DNA of 64,000 nt from Planctomycetota bacterium (GTDB lineage: Bacteria > Planctomycetota > Phycisphaerae > UBA1845 > UTPLA1): NCBI GenBank assembly GCA_016712275.1, contig JADJRI010000018.1, positions 6,826-70,825 on the forward strand, read 5' to 3'. The position numbers were made by a program, and so were the translations under genes. The notes beneath the pieces are model-generated. The model saw only the letters and a program-made list of their open reading frames with translations, was not told where the DNA came from and did no database searches. Numbering within the stretch: the stretch's first letter is position 1; each line of letters starts with the position of its first letter. Positions 7,610 to 17,100 of this stretch are shown here, piece by piece.

Positions 7610-8503
7610 ATGAAAGTGAACGACTTCAGTTTCCGCGGTCGCCGCGCGGGCCGGGATGCCGCCATGATTGGCGTGCTACTGGTTGGATCATGTGCGACTG
7701 TGTCACAGGCCTCATCCGTGGTCGCTATGAGCATCAGCACCATGGCCGATCATGCCGGGCAAGTGATCATGGGCGAAGTGACCTCGACGCGTAGCTACTG
7801 GGCTCAAAATCCAAAGCGCATCGAAACCGAGGTGACATTTGCGGGAGTTCAATATTTGAAGGGCCGGCACAGTTCGGCGACCGACACGTTTACACTCGTC
7901 GTTCCCGGAGGATCCATCGGCCGGACCTCGATGCGAATCTGCTGCGCGCCGGAATTCAAAGTCGGCGAGCGTCGTATTCTCTTTCTCCTGCCGCAGTACA
8001 GGACTTTTCCAACAGTAGGGCTCGATCAAGGCGCATTCCAGATCATTCGTGACGCCGAGGGTATCGATCGGGTCTATCAATCTGCGACGACTCCCGTTGT
8101 CGGATTCGACCGCGACACATTCGCGGTTCACGGCGGTCGCTCGGCGCGTGATGTTCATCAGCATCTTATCGATGCAAATGGGGCCATCGTGCGGACTGTT
8201 GAAACGGAATTCACCGAACTGCCTGCCATCGCACTGGGTGATTTCCTCAAAGTTGTGCAACCGATTCTCGATTCCAGTACGGATCATCAGATGAAGGAGC
8301 CGGCCGGTCGGCGCATACTCGTTGAATTAATAGCAACCACTTTGAAGGCCGCGCCGGGCGCATCGACAGCGGCTCAGCCCCAATCTGCGGTCGCGCCTAG
8401 TCAAGGTCGTGTAGCAAAACAGATTGTTCGTACACTTGATGAATCGACGCCGCGCGATACGCAAAAACCCGTCAATGAGACAAGGCAGGGGGGAGCGCAA
8501 TGA
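7610..8503 (+). CDS. Secreted protein of unknown function, partner of the matrixin gene
   Basis: A 297-residue protein with an N-terminal signal-like segment (AAMIGVLLVGSCATVSQASS). It was not assigned to a family. The body includes ADHAGQVIMGEVTSTRSYWA, TDTFTLVVPGGSIGR and VGERRILFLLPQ, a pattern of short beta strands. The region after residue 240 is Ala/Gln/Ser-rich and probably unstructured. I chose ATG 7610 (purine-rich AAGGGA about 9 bases upstream, AGGAAG closer). A longer in-frame extension to 7406 would run through the terminator. The stop overlaps the start of the next gene, so both are likely co-translated. A role as protease partner or chaperone is only an inference. Confidence 0.7.
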   Translation: MKVNDFSFRGRRAGRDAAMIGVLLVGSCATVSQASSVVAMSISTMADHAGQVIMGEVTSTRSYWAQNPKRIETEVTFAGVQYLKGRHSSATDTFTLVVPGGSIGRTSMRICCAPEFKVGERRILFLLPQYRTFPTVGLDQGAFQIIRDAEGIDRVYQSATTPVVGFDRDTFAVHGGRSARDVHQHLIDANGAIVRTVETEFTELPAIALGDFLKVVQPILDSSTDHQMKEPAGRRILVELIATTLKAAPGASTAAQPQSAVAPSQGRVAKQIVRTLDESTPRDTQKPVNETRQGGAQ

Positions 8504-10323
8504 CACGCTTCCTCGGAAAATTGACCGGTTTTGCGATGTCGCTGGCCGTGCTCGCGATGGTCGCAATCAATGATCGCGCGGACGCATTCACCTGGTTTCA
8601 ATACGGCCCCTATGACGTCGTATGGATCGGCGCTGCCAGCACGCGCTATCTGTCGCCCAGCACTTTTCCGCCGGGCAGCGATCCGGACGACATGATTCTC
8701 GAATCGATGGGCCTTTGGAATATCGTGCCGGCGTGCGACTTTGAATACGACTATTTTCGAAATGCGCAGGACTACCCCGTCGACAATTTCGACGGGTATA
8801 GCGACACAATCGCCGTGCCGGCCGCTTCCCTCGACCCCGGCGTGCTTGGCGTCACTTATCTCGTGAACGACGGCCCGGTCTGGTATGACATGGACATGGC
8901 ATTCAGCGACTTGCCGCTTGGGGTCGGTTACAATTTCGACCCCAATCCATCGTGCGCGGTCGTCACCGCGCCGACGCCGACCAACGGCTTTTCCTTTCTG
9001 CTCGTCGCCGTTCATGAAATGGGACACGCACTCGGCCTCGGCCATGATCCGCAGGGCACGGAAACGCCGGGCACGCCGTTTCTCGTCGCCACCATGAACC
9101 CGCGCTACCCCAGCGGCGGACCGATCGGACAGGAGAACATCATCGAGCTTCACGCCGATGATCGAAACGGCGCCCGCTTCCTGTATCCCCATTCCGGTCC
9201 GACCGAGCCCTATGTCGATCTGGCCCAGGCGAGCTACTCCTATGGCGCCATTGCCGGCAGGGCGATTCCCGTTTTCTTCACGCCCACGACGGTGGCACCG
9301 GGCGGCGCCCTGACGGTGCGATCCGTCATCGAGAATCTCGGCGTTGCCAATGCCGTCAATGTGCGCCAAGGCTTTTACCTGTCGAGCAATCCGCTCATTG
9401 AAACCACCGATACCCTGCTCGCAGATGTCCGCTGGGATCTCGCATTCGAAGACGCGATCGACTTCAACGCCGATGTCGATCTTCCAGCGGATATTACGGC
9501 CGGCACCTATTACCTCGGCACAATCTTCGATGACTTGAACGAAGTGGCCGAACTCTACGAGGACAACAACGCCGCGTCCTATTGCACGCCGCTTACCATT
9601 TCCCGGCTGTTTCCCGTCATCAACGACATTTTTCAAACGTCGGCCACATGCGGCCAGACCTTCATCGGACCGACGCCGACGGTCACCCATCCGATCAACA
9701 TGGCGCCGATCACATGGTCGATCGACAATCCGCAGCCCGGCATGACAATCAACCCGTCCACCGGCGTGGTGACGTGGCCAAATCCGGCGCCGTCGCAGTT
9801 TCCATATCAGGTGTTCTTGCGTGCAACAAACAGCGCGGGCGCTTCGACAAAGTCGATGCTCATCGGCGTCGGCAACGCGTCGCCGCAGATTAACCCGATT
9901 CCGAACGAAGTATGGTCGGCATGCGGCGGTGTCTATGTCGGCCCGACGCCCGGCGTGACCAATCCTTCGTGCATGAATCCGATTGTGAACTGGTCGCTCG
10001 ATTCCGGCCCGCCGGGCATGACCGTCAATTTCAGTACAGGCGTGGTTTCCTGGCCCATTCCCGTTGCGCGGACAACTCCATATACAGTCACCCTTCGCGC
10101 CACCAATGGCGTTGGAAACGGTACGCAGACGTTTCAACTCTCCATCACCAGCGGCGGGGACCTCACCGGCGATGGCTTCGTGACGACGGCCGACGTCCAA
10201 TCCTTCGTCGATGTCCTGCTCGGCTTGGATCTCGCCCACTTAGAGGACGCAGACGTGAATTGCGACGGTCTGGTCGATGGGCGCGATCTCAGCGCATTTG
10301 TTCAAGTGTTGCTTGGAAATTAG
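8500..10323 (+). CDS. Secreted matrixin-like zinc metalloprotease with CARDB, Ig-like and dockerin-like domains
   Basis: A 607-residue secreted protein. A signal peptide (about residues 1-27) precedes a metzincin protease domain carrying the zinc site HEMGHALGLGHD (HExxHxxGxxH) near residue 171 and a following Met-turn-like TMNPRY. A CARDB-type adhesion domain comes next (about 245-365; APGGALTVRSVIENLG). Then two roughly 85-residue putative Ig (cadherin-like) repeats with MTINPSTGVVTWPNP and MTVNFSTGVVSWPIP. A C-terminal dockerin-like pair of calcium loops closes it (DLTGDGFVTTADVQSFVDVL and DVNCDGLVDGRDLSAFVQVL). It probably degrades or processes extracellular protein. The gene overlaps its upstream partner by four bases. 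Confidence 0.88.
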   Translation: MTRFLGKLTGFAMSLAVLAMVAINDRADAFTWFQYGPYDVVWIGAASTRYLSPSTFPPGSDPDDMILESMGLWNIVPACDFEYDYFRNAQDYPVDNFDGYSDTIAVPAASLDPGVLGVTYLVNDGPVWYDMDMAFSDLPLGVGYNFDPNPSCAVVTAPTPTNGFSFLLVAVHEMGHALGLGHDPQGTETPGTPFLVATMNPRYPSGGPIGQENIIELHADDRNGARFLYPHSGPTEPYVDLAQASYSYGAIAGRAIPVFFTPTTVAPGGALTVRSVIENLGVANAVNVRQGFYLSSNPLIETTDTLLADVRWDLAFEDAIDFNADVDLPADITAGTYYLGTIFDDLNEVAELYEDNNAASYCTPLTISRLFPVINDIFQTSATCGQTFIGPTPTVTHPINMAPITWSIDNPQPGMTINPSTGVVTWPNPAPSQFPYQVFLRATNSAGASTKSMLIGVGNASPQINPIPNEVWSACGGVYVGPTPGVTNPSCMNPIVNWSLDSGPPGMTVNFSTGVVSWPIPVARTTPYTVTLRATNGVGNGTQTFQLSITSGGDLTGDGFVTTADVQSFVDVLLGLDLAHLEDADVNCDGLVDGRDLSAFVQVLLGN

Positions 10324-10372
10324 TCGGCGGAAACAAAGTCACCGATCCCGGTGTGATTCCAATTTGATCAAG

Positions 10373-10407
10373 AAAAGACCATGTGGTTCATCGTATGGGC
10401 TTTTTTT
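10373..10407 (+). terminator. Terminator after the matrixin gene
   Basis: Arms AAAAGACCAT and ATGGGCTTTT (one mismatch) around a 12-base loop, continuing into a run of seven T ending at 10407. It separates the protease operon from the zinc importer. Confidence 0.65.
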
Positions 10408-10452
10408 GTCGCGCGCGGGGAGATTTGTGCGGCTGGTTGATTTCATGGGTGC

Positions 10453-10469
10453 GTATTACAATGTAATAC
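10453..10469. promoter_or_regulatory. Zur-like palindromic operator upstream of znuA
   Basis: Perfect 8-base arms GTATTACA and TGTAATAC around a central A, ending 24 bases before the znuA ATG. Size, AT-rich symmetry and position fit a Fur/Zur-family operator. A TACAAT hexamer at 10457-10462 inside it could be a -10 box, so binding would block transcription. Assignment to Zur rests on the downstream zinc importer. Confidence 0.6.
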
Positions 10470-10493
10470 CGAAACGCCAGGCCCGCTGAAATT

Positions 10494-11463
10494 ATGAAAC
10501 ATGCGATGATTCAACTTGTTGCGTTCCTTCCGGTCATGCTGCTGTGCCCGGCATGCGATAATGCGAAATCCTCCACTTCCACGACATGGCCCGCAGCCGA
10601 CGAAAAGCTGACCGTGGCCGTTTCAATACAGCCGCAGATCTACTTTGTGCAGCGCATCGGCGGCGATCGCGTCGATGTTCACTCGGTCCTGTCGCCCGGT
10701 CAGTCGCATGGCGCGTTCGATCCCTCGGGCCGGCAGATGGAAAGGCTGAAGCAGGCGAAGGCGTTTTTTCGAATTGGCGTTGCGTTTGAATCAGTGCTCA
10801 TCGCAAAACTGCGCGACATGTCCCCCACGGTCGAGGTCATCGACACCCGCGACGGCATTCAACTCTTGCACCTGAGCGAGCATCATCACGATGGAGCGCC
10901 CGGCGAAAGCCATGATCACGCCGTAGGCACGGCGGAAAACGGCCATGTCTGCGGCGACAACGAGCTTGATCCCCACATCTGGCTCGATCCCGATCTCGTG
11001 CGTGTCCAGGCCAAGATGATCTGCGCGGGATTGAAGCAGATTGCGCCCCAGTATTCCGATGAATTCAACAGAAATCTTGTCTCGTTCGATGACGAATTGG
11101 TGGCGATGGATGCCAGATTTATGGCACTCTTCAAACCGTACAAGGGCAGGACCGTCCTCGTGTTTCATCCCTCCTTCGCCTATTTTTGCAAACGCTACGG
11201 ACTCAAACAGCTTGTCATTTGAATCGGAGGGAAAGGAACCCGGCCCGCGTCGTCTGTCGGAGTTGATGCAAGCCGCCAAGGCCGCCGATGCGAAGGTCGT
11301 GTTTTCGCAGGCGGAGTATTCCTCAAAAAGCGCCAAGGCGATCGCCGAAGCCATCGGCGGGCGCCTCGTGCTTGTCGCGCCGCAATCGCCCGATTGGGCG
11401 GCCAATCTGGAAACCATGGCCCGATCGCTGGCTGATTCGTTCGCAAACGGGGGAGCCGATTGA
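10494..11463 (+). CDS. znuA: Zinc ABC transporter substrate-binding protein (frameshifted)
   Basis: A cluster A-I (ZnuA/TroA-type) metal-binding lipoprotein. A signal with lipobox-like LLCPAC near residue 20 precedes VAVSIQPQIYFVQRIGG, the SHGAFDPSG metal-ligand region, a His/Asp-rich loop (HLSEHHHDGAPGESHDHAVG) characteristic of zinc carriers, and DPHIWLDPDLV with a further ligand His. The frame stops at 11220-11222. Removing one T from ATTTGAATC restores the conserved ESEGKEPGPRRLSELM block and reaches TGA 11461-11463. The protein is then about 322 residues and complete, so the break is probably a sequence error. It is the first gene of a three-gene operon behind a Zur-like operator. Confidence 0.88.
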
Positions 11464-11488
11464 AAATGAACTCCTGCGAGGTGGCGCC

Positions 11489-12330
11489 TTGAAGCAGACC
11501 GGACATACACACGCAAACGGCTGCTGCCCGCATGCCGCGGACGCGCCGTGCGTCGCGCCCGTCGACGCGGTGATTCGTTTTCGCGATGTCACCTTCAGTT
11601 ACGACGTGACGCCCGTTTTCACGCGCCCCGCGAATTTCGCCATTGGCCGCGGGGACTTTGCCTGCGTGGTGGGCCCGAATGGCGGCGGCAAGACCACGCT
11701 GCTCAAGCTCATGCTCGGTTTGCTCAGGCCCGCTGTCGGCTCGGTGGAAATTCTTGGAGGTGAGCCGCGCGCCACGCTGCGCGCGTGGGCTATATGCCGC
11801 AACATGCCCAGCTCGATCCAAAGTTTCCGGTGACGGTCAACGACGTGGTGCTGATGGGCCGGCTCGGTTGTCGCGGGCCGGTATCGCGCTACAACGGCGA
11901 AGATCACGACCGCGCGAGCGTGGCGCTTCAACAGGTCAACCTTGCGGCATTGGCCCGGCGTCCCTTTGCGGCACTTTCCGGCGGTCAGCGCCAGCGCGTG
12001 CTGATTGCGCGGGCACTGGCCTGCGATCCCGAACTACTGCTGCTGGACGAACCAACGTCGAATCTCGATGTCGCCGCCCAAAGCGACCTGTACGAACTGC
12101 TTCACAAACTTAACGAACGTATGACGCTGGTGATCGTTTCGCACGACGTGGGCTTTGTGTCCAAGTTTGTGGAAACAATCGTCTGTGTAAACCGAAATGT
12201 CGATGTGCATGCCGCGCGGGAAATCGCCGGCGACTACATCAGCGAAATGTACGGCCGCGACATGCGTTTGATTGTTCACGATCATACGCACGGTGCACGG
12301 AATTCTGCACAGGGGCCCAATGTGAAATAG
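11489..12330 (+). CDS. znuC: Zinc ABC transporter ATP-binding protein (frameshifted)
   Basis: An ATPase with Walker A GPNGGGKTT, signature LSGGQRQR, Walker B LLLLDEPTSNLD and the switch His in VIVSHDVGF. The most likely start is a TTG at 11489 with GAGGTGG 5 bases upstream; no ATG lies in frame before the domain. The unusual N-terminal tail is His/Cys-rich (QTGHTHANGCCPHAADAPC) and might bind zinc. The frame changes near 11782, between GGEPRATLRA and GYMPQHAQLDPKFPVTV. The two halves join without loss of conserved sequence, so a single-base indel is likely. The C-terminal tail is also His-rich (VHDHTHG). Confidence 0.88.
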
Positions 12331-12335
12331 GAACC

Positions 12336-13199
12336 ATGTCCGACTTTTTTACCGCCATCTCGAATCCCGACTTTGGCTTTCTCCGGATCGCGCTCCTCGC
12401 GGGACTGCTCGCCAGCGTTTCGTGCGGCGTCGTCGGCAGCTATGTCGTGACGCGCCGCATCACCTACATCGCCGGCAGCATCGCCCACTGCGTGCTTGGC
12501 GGCATGGGCGCGGCCCGCTATATGCAGGTCGTTTATGACTGGCAATGGGCCACACCCATCGTCGGCGCCGTGGTCACTGCCATCTTCTCGGCACTTCTCA
12601 TCGGCTGGGTCACGCTTCGCGCCAAGGAGCGGGAAGACACGGTCATTGGCGCGATATGGGCCATCGGCATGGCCATCGGCATCCTGTTCATTCAGAAAAC
12701 GCCCGGTTCCTCCGAGGATCTGATGAGCTATCTCTTCGGCAGCATCATGATGGTGCGCGAATCGGATTTGTGGATTCTGTTCGGACTGGATGTCCTTATT
12801 GTGGCACTGGTCGCCATGTTTTTTCACCCGCTGCTGGGCGTTTGCTTCGACAGCGAGTTCGCCCGCCTGCGCGGCCTGCCGGTCGAAACGTATTATCTGC
12901 TGCTTCTTTGCCTCACGGCGCTCACTGTCGTGCTGCTCATCTCTGTGGTTGGCATTGTGCTGGTCATCGCGCTGTTGACGTTGCCCGTGGCCATCGCCGG
13001 CCAGTTTTCGCGTACCCTCCTGCGTTTGATGCTGTTCTCGGTGATCATCTGCATGCTCCTGACCACATCCGGCCTGGCCCTCAGCTACGGCCCCAACCTG
13101 CCGCCAGGCGCGACGACCATCGTGCTGGCGGGCGGGGCCTATTTGGCGGTGCTCGGTGGCAAGCGTATCATGGCTTCCAGAAATCAACCTCAGCGTTGA
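12336..13199 (+). CDS. znuB: Zinc ABC transporter permease
   Basis: A 287-residue ABC-3 family membrane protein with about eight hydrophobic helices. Family blocks include GLLASVSCGVVGSYVVTRR, the ITYIAGSIAHCVLGGMG coupling helix, EDTVIGAIWAIGMAIG and SVVGIVLVIALLTLPVAIA. It lies 5 bases after znuC and completes the high-affinity zinc (possibly manganese) importer. A PIN-domain gene begins 20 bases downstream and may be read from the same transcript. Confidence 0.92.
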   Translation: MSDFFTAISNPDFGFLRIALLAGLLASVSCGVVGSYVVTRRITYIAGSIAHCVLGGMGAARYMQVVYDWQWATPIVGAVVTAIFSALLIGWVTLRAKEREDTVIGAIWAIGMAIGILFIQKTPGSSEDLMSYLFGSIMMVRESDLWILFGLDVLIVALVAMFFHPLLGVCFDSEFARLRGLPVETYYLLLLCLTALTVVLLISVVGIVLVIALLTLPVAIAGQFSRTLLRLMLFSVIICMLLTTSGLALSYGPNLPPGATTIVLAGGAYLAVLGGKRIMASRNQPQR

Positions 13200-13218
13200 G
13201 TCAAATCGGGCATCGCGA

Positions 13219-13704
13219 ATGGCCAAAGTCTATTTGGACACCAGCTTCTTCAGCACGTGCGTGAGCCATCGCATTGGTTCGCGAAGCGCTTATTGGCGAG
13301 AAGTTAGCAAAGAATGGTGGCGCCAACAGGCACCCAAACACATTGTCTGCATTTCGGACGAAGTCATTGCCGAACTTACGAGGCTCGAGAAGCGGCAACG
13401 TGACAGCGCATTCTCAATGCTTGAGGGTTTGAACAATCTCAAGATTGATGATGCTGTTCACGATCTAGCAGATGTTTTCGTCCGAGAACGAGTCATGCCG
13501 GGGCCGGCAACAACGGGCGATGCCATTCATGTTTCGGTTGCTATAATTCATGGGATGGAGTACCTGCTAAGTTGGAACGTCAAACACCTCGCGAATCCTC
13601 GTAAGAGGCTGCATCTCAAGCGAGTCTGCCTGCGTTTGGGTTTGACGCCGCCTGAGATTCTTACGCCAGACTTACTGCAAGAGACGAACGATGACACCGA
13701 ATGA
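13219..13704 (+). CDS. PIN-domain protein (VapC-like toxin candidate)
   Basis: A 161-residue PIN-domain protein. The fold's acidic pattern is visible: KVYLDTSFFS (first Asp), SDEVIAELTRLE (Glu) and TTGDAIHVSVAIIHGMEYLLSW (third Asp), then NVKHLAN. PIN toxins are Mg-dependent ribonucleases that cut tRNA or rRNA. ATG 13219 starts directly at the domain, and the gene sits 20 bases after znuB. Its last 14 bases overlap a small downstream gene. The toxin-first order with no typical VapB DNA-binding antitoxin is unusual for VapBC, so toxin activity is inferred. Confidence 0.8.
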   Translation: MAKVYLDTSFFSTCVSHRIGSRSAYWREVSKEWWRQQAPKHIVCISDEVIAELTRLEKRQRDSAFSMLEGLNNLKIDDAVHDLADVFVRERVMPGPATTGDAIHVSVAIIHGMEYLLSWNVKHLANPRKRLHLKRVCLRLGLTPPEILTPDLLQETNDDTE

Positions 13705-13900
13705 AGCAACTCCGGCCGAACGTGAAGTGACCTCAGTGGATGACATTCGATGCATTCGGGAGCAGTTGTGCGCGGAAGCCAACAATGATGTTGGTGAGCT
13801 GATTGAACTTGTTCAGCGAATTGCCGATGAGTACCGCGATCAATTGAAACTAAAGGAAGTGCCTGTTCCAAGTCAGAATACACATTCTACTGACGAATGA
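13691..13900 (+). CDS. Small acidic protein paired with the PIN gene (antitoxin candidate)
   Basis: A 69-residue, acidic, helix-prone protein (DDIRCIREQLCAEANNDVGE, then LVQRIADEYRDQLK). Its ATG overlaps the PIN gene by 14 bases in another frame, indicating coupling. Small proteins with a similar R-I-R-E/E-L pattern often follow stand-alone PIN genes in planctomycetes and cyanobacteria. No DNA-binding motif is evident. The C-terminal part (VPVPSQNTHSTDE) looks disordered. The function as antitoxin is a guess from context. The next 267 bases up to 14167 hold no recognisable feature. Confidence 0.6.
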   Translation: MTPNEATPAEREVTSVDDIRCIREQLCAEANNDVGELIELVQRIADEYRDQLKLKEVPVPSQNTHSTDE

Positions 13901-14167
13901 AATCTTGTGGCACCGACAACTAAGCTCCGGCGTCAAACCAGCTCTAAAGTCCTTTCACACGATTCTCCGCAACTTTTCTCGGAACCCCGCGTATCATCAT
14001 TTCAGGGAACTCGTAGGGCTCGGGGTGCGTCCAAAGGTGGGATGTCGCCATCCGCCATTGTCGCGCGCAATCAGGATTTTGCTCGCAACAGCAGCCAAGG
14101 CCGGTGACAATCACGCCGTTAAGCATCGCAGGACAATAACTTACGTCGCTTTCGCTGGAGGTTCGCC

Positions 14168-17100
14168 ATGTCACGCAAGGGCCGCTCGATCGTCGCTTTC
14201 GCCATCCTTTCCATCACCATCATCGCCAATCTCAACACGCCATCGGCCGCCGCCTTTGAAGAACCCGCCGAAATCAACATCGCCCTCCGCGGCCGCGATT
14301 ATTCGAAGGCGATCAAGCTCATCAAGGACGCCCTCAGGGCCAATCCGAAGGATGATGCCAAGGAATTCCTTCATTTCCGCCTCGCCCTGGCCCATCAATA
14401 TTCCGGCAAGCTGGAAGAAGCGATCACCGCTTTCGAAGGCCAGACCCGCCTCTTTCCCACGGGTTCATGGGCCAACAAAGCCCGCATGCACATTGCCGAC
14501 GCCCATGTCGCCCTCAAACATTACGAGGCCGCCGAAAAAATTTACGCGGCTCGTGTGGCCGAATTGGTCAGCGACGACCGCAAGGCCGACATTGCCAAGG
14601 TCTACCTCAATTTCGCCGAGGATTACTTCGCCCCGAAAGACTCGCTCATCCAGCCTAATTACGAACGTGCCCGCACATTTTATGAAAAAGCCCTCGAGCT
14701 GGAGCCAGCCGGCGCCCTTCGCGAAACAGTTCTCTACAAACGGGCGCTCTGCAATCAGAAGCTCGGCCAGTACGGCCCGGTCGCCGGTCAGTTTGAGGCT
14801 TATCTAATCGAGTTCGATCCGGCCTATCGCGAAACCAAGCGGATGCGCGCCGGCGAGAAACCGCTGCCCGAAAAGGCGGTCGAAGGCGGCGCGTCTTGGA
14901 TCGAGGCGCGGCTGGGACTGGGCGAATGCCGGCTGCTGCTCTCGGAATGGCAGGAATCGCGCCGTGTTTTGCAGGACCTGGCCCATTCGCTCGAAAAATC
15001 GGAGGCGAATGCCGACCTCGAAAAGTCCAAGGCCGGCCGGCGCACCGAAGCCTGGATCAAAACCAAATCGCTGATCGCCGGAACCTATCGCTTCCCCACG
15101 CCTCCCGATGTGCCGAATTTGAACTCCGGCGTCAAGGTTCTCGACGAATTGATCGACAAGCATCCGAGTTCCATCGAAGCCGTGCGCGCCGCCTCGGACA
15201 TTGCCGTCGCCTTTCGGCATCGCGGTTGGAGCGATGCCGCCATTGAAGCATTCCGCGCCCTGATCGATCGCAAGCGCATTCGCCCCGAAAGCGACGAAAC
15301 GCTCAAGCTCGCCGAGACGCTTTCGCAATCCGCGCTGTATCAAGTCGGCGAGCTGCTCCTCGCCCAGCGAAAGTATGCCGATGCGATCGGTACATGGAAC
15401 CAGTATGTCGCCAAGTTTCCCAACGGCCCCCAGTGGTCCGCCGCACAGCAGGCCATCATCGACACCGAATACGCCATCGGCGCCGATGCCAAGTCGGATG
15501 ACCGTTTCGACGACGCGCGACAGGCATGGACCAGGTTTCTCGAAAAGTATCCGCTCGACGGCCGCGCCACCGGCATTCTCTTTGCCTTTGGTGAAATGGC
15601 CTACATCGAGCAGGAAAAGCGGGAAAAAGCTGGAAAAACGCCCGATTGGACTGACGCCATCGCCGCATGGAAACGCCTCGTCGAAAAAAGCCCCGGCGGC
15701 GAAGATGCCGGCCGCGCCCAGCTTCGCATTGGCCAGACGCTCGAAGAAAAAGTGAAGGATTTGGATGCCGCCATCGAGGCATATCAGAAACTCAACTGGT
15801 CGGGCATGTCCTCGCTGGCCCAGCAGCGGCTGCGCGAAATGCGCAGCGTCCGGCTGGAGGTCGCCACTGAGCGAACCTATCGCACCAACGAGCCCGCCAA
15901 AGTCCGTGTGAACGTCCGTAACATCGACAAACTCACCGTCAAAATGTACCGCATCGACATGGAGGACTATTACCGAAAAAGCCGCACCATCGGCGGCGTT
16001 GAGCGGCTCGACCTCATGCTCATCGATCCGGACAAGACTTTCGACATCGATGTGAAGGACTACGCGGCCTACAAGCCGATCACGCAGGAAATCGAAATCC
16101 CCAACGAAGGCGCGAGAACGTGGGCCGTCTATGTCAGCAACGAGAAGAGCACGGCCGAGGAAAAGAATCCGGCAAACGCCGGCAGTACCGTCAAGCCGAC
16201 GCGCCTTCAGGCCACGACGCTCGTCGTCGCATCCGATATTGAGATTCTCGTCAAATCCTCGCGCGGGCAGGTGTTGGTCTTCGCGCAAGACATGCGAACC
16301 ATGCAGCCCGCGAAAGGCGTGCAGATTCTCGTCGCCGATCAGTCGTCCGTCTTCCTCGAAGGCAGGACCGGCGACGATGGCTTCTGGCTCTCGACCGACA
16401 AGAAAATCAAAAGCGCGCAGGGCCTGTCCGTTTTCGCCAATCGCGGCGGTGCGGTCGCCGGCACCGGCCTGTCGCTGGCCGGCCTCTCCTTTGCGCAGGG
16501 CCTTGCCCCGCGCGGCTTCATCCACACCGATCGCCCGGCCTATCGACCCGGCGACAGCGTCAACTTTCGCGGGATTCTGCGCGAAGTGACGGACGGGGCA
16601 TACGTGCTGCCCACCAACCCGGAGGACAAGCGCCTGCGCTGGAAGCTCGACGTCATCGATGCCAAGGGCCGGACACTCCACTCCGATGAAATCGTGCTGA
16701 CGGACTACGGCACCTTCTCGGCCCTTTTCCGCGTCAGCGGCGATGCCCCGGTCGGCAAATACAAGATCATCGCACGCCGCGTCGATGGTCCCTCCTTTGA
16801 GGGCGGCTTCAGCGTCGAAACCTATCAACTGGCCAAGGCCGTACTCTCGTTCGATCTCAAGGACCGCGTCGTCATGCGAGGCGACCGCGTCAGCGGCAGC
16901 ATCGTCGCCAAATATCATTATGGCGAGGCGGTCATCGACAAGGATATCGAGTACGAACTGCATTATCCCAATGGCGATGTCGAGCGCCGCACCGGCAAGA
17001 CCGATAGCGCCGGCAAAGTGGCCGTCGAATTCGAAACGACCATGCTACCCGAGGAGGGCGTTGTGCAGATCGTCGCACGGCAGGCCGAACTCAACATCGG

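Noticed and set aside
8401..10239. A 612-codon open frame on the minus strand opposite the matrixin gene
   Set aside because: The translation is rich in His/Arg/Gly with no family features, while the plus strand shows a complete zinc protease with defined domains. It is a codon-bias shadow.
14804..16963. A 719-codon minus-strand open frame opposite the A2M gene
   Set aside because: No signal, motif or ribosome site; the plus strand carries clear TPR and MG2 motifs. High third-position G+C produces such antisense frames.
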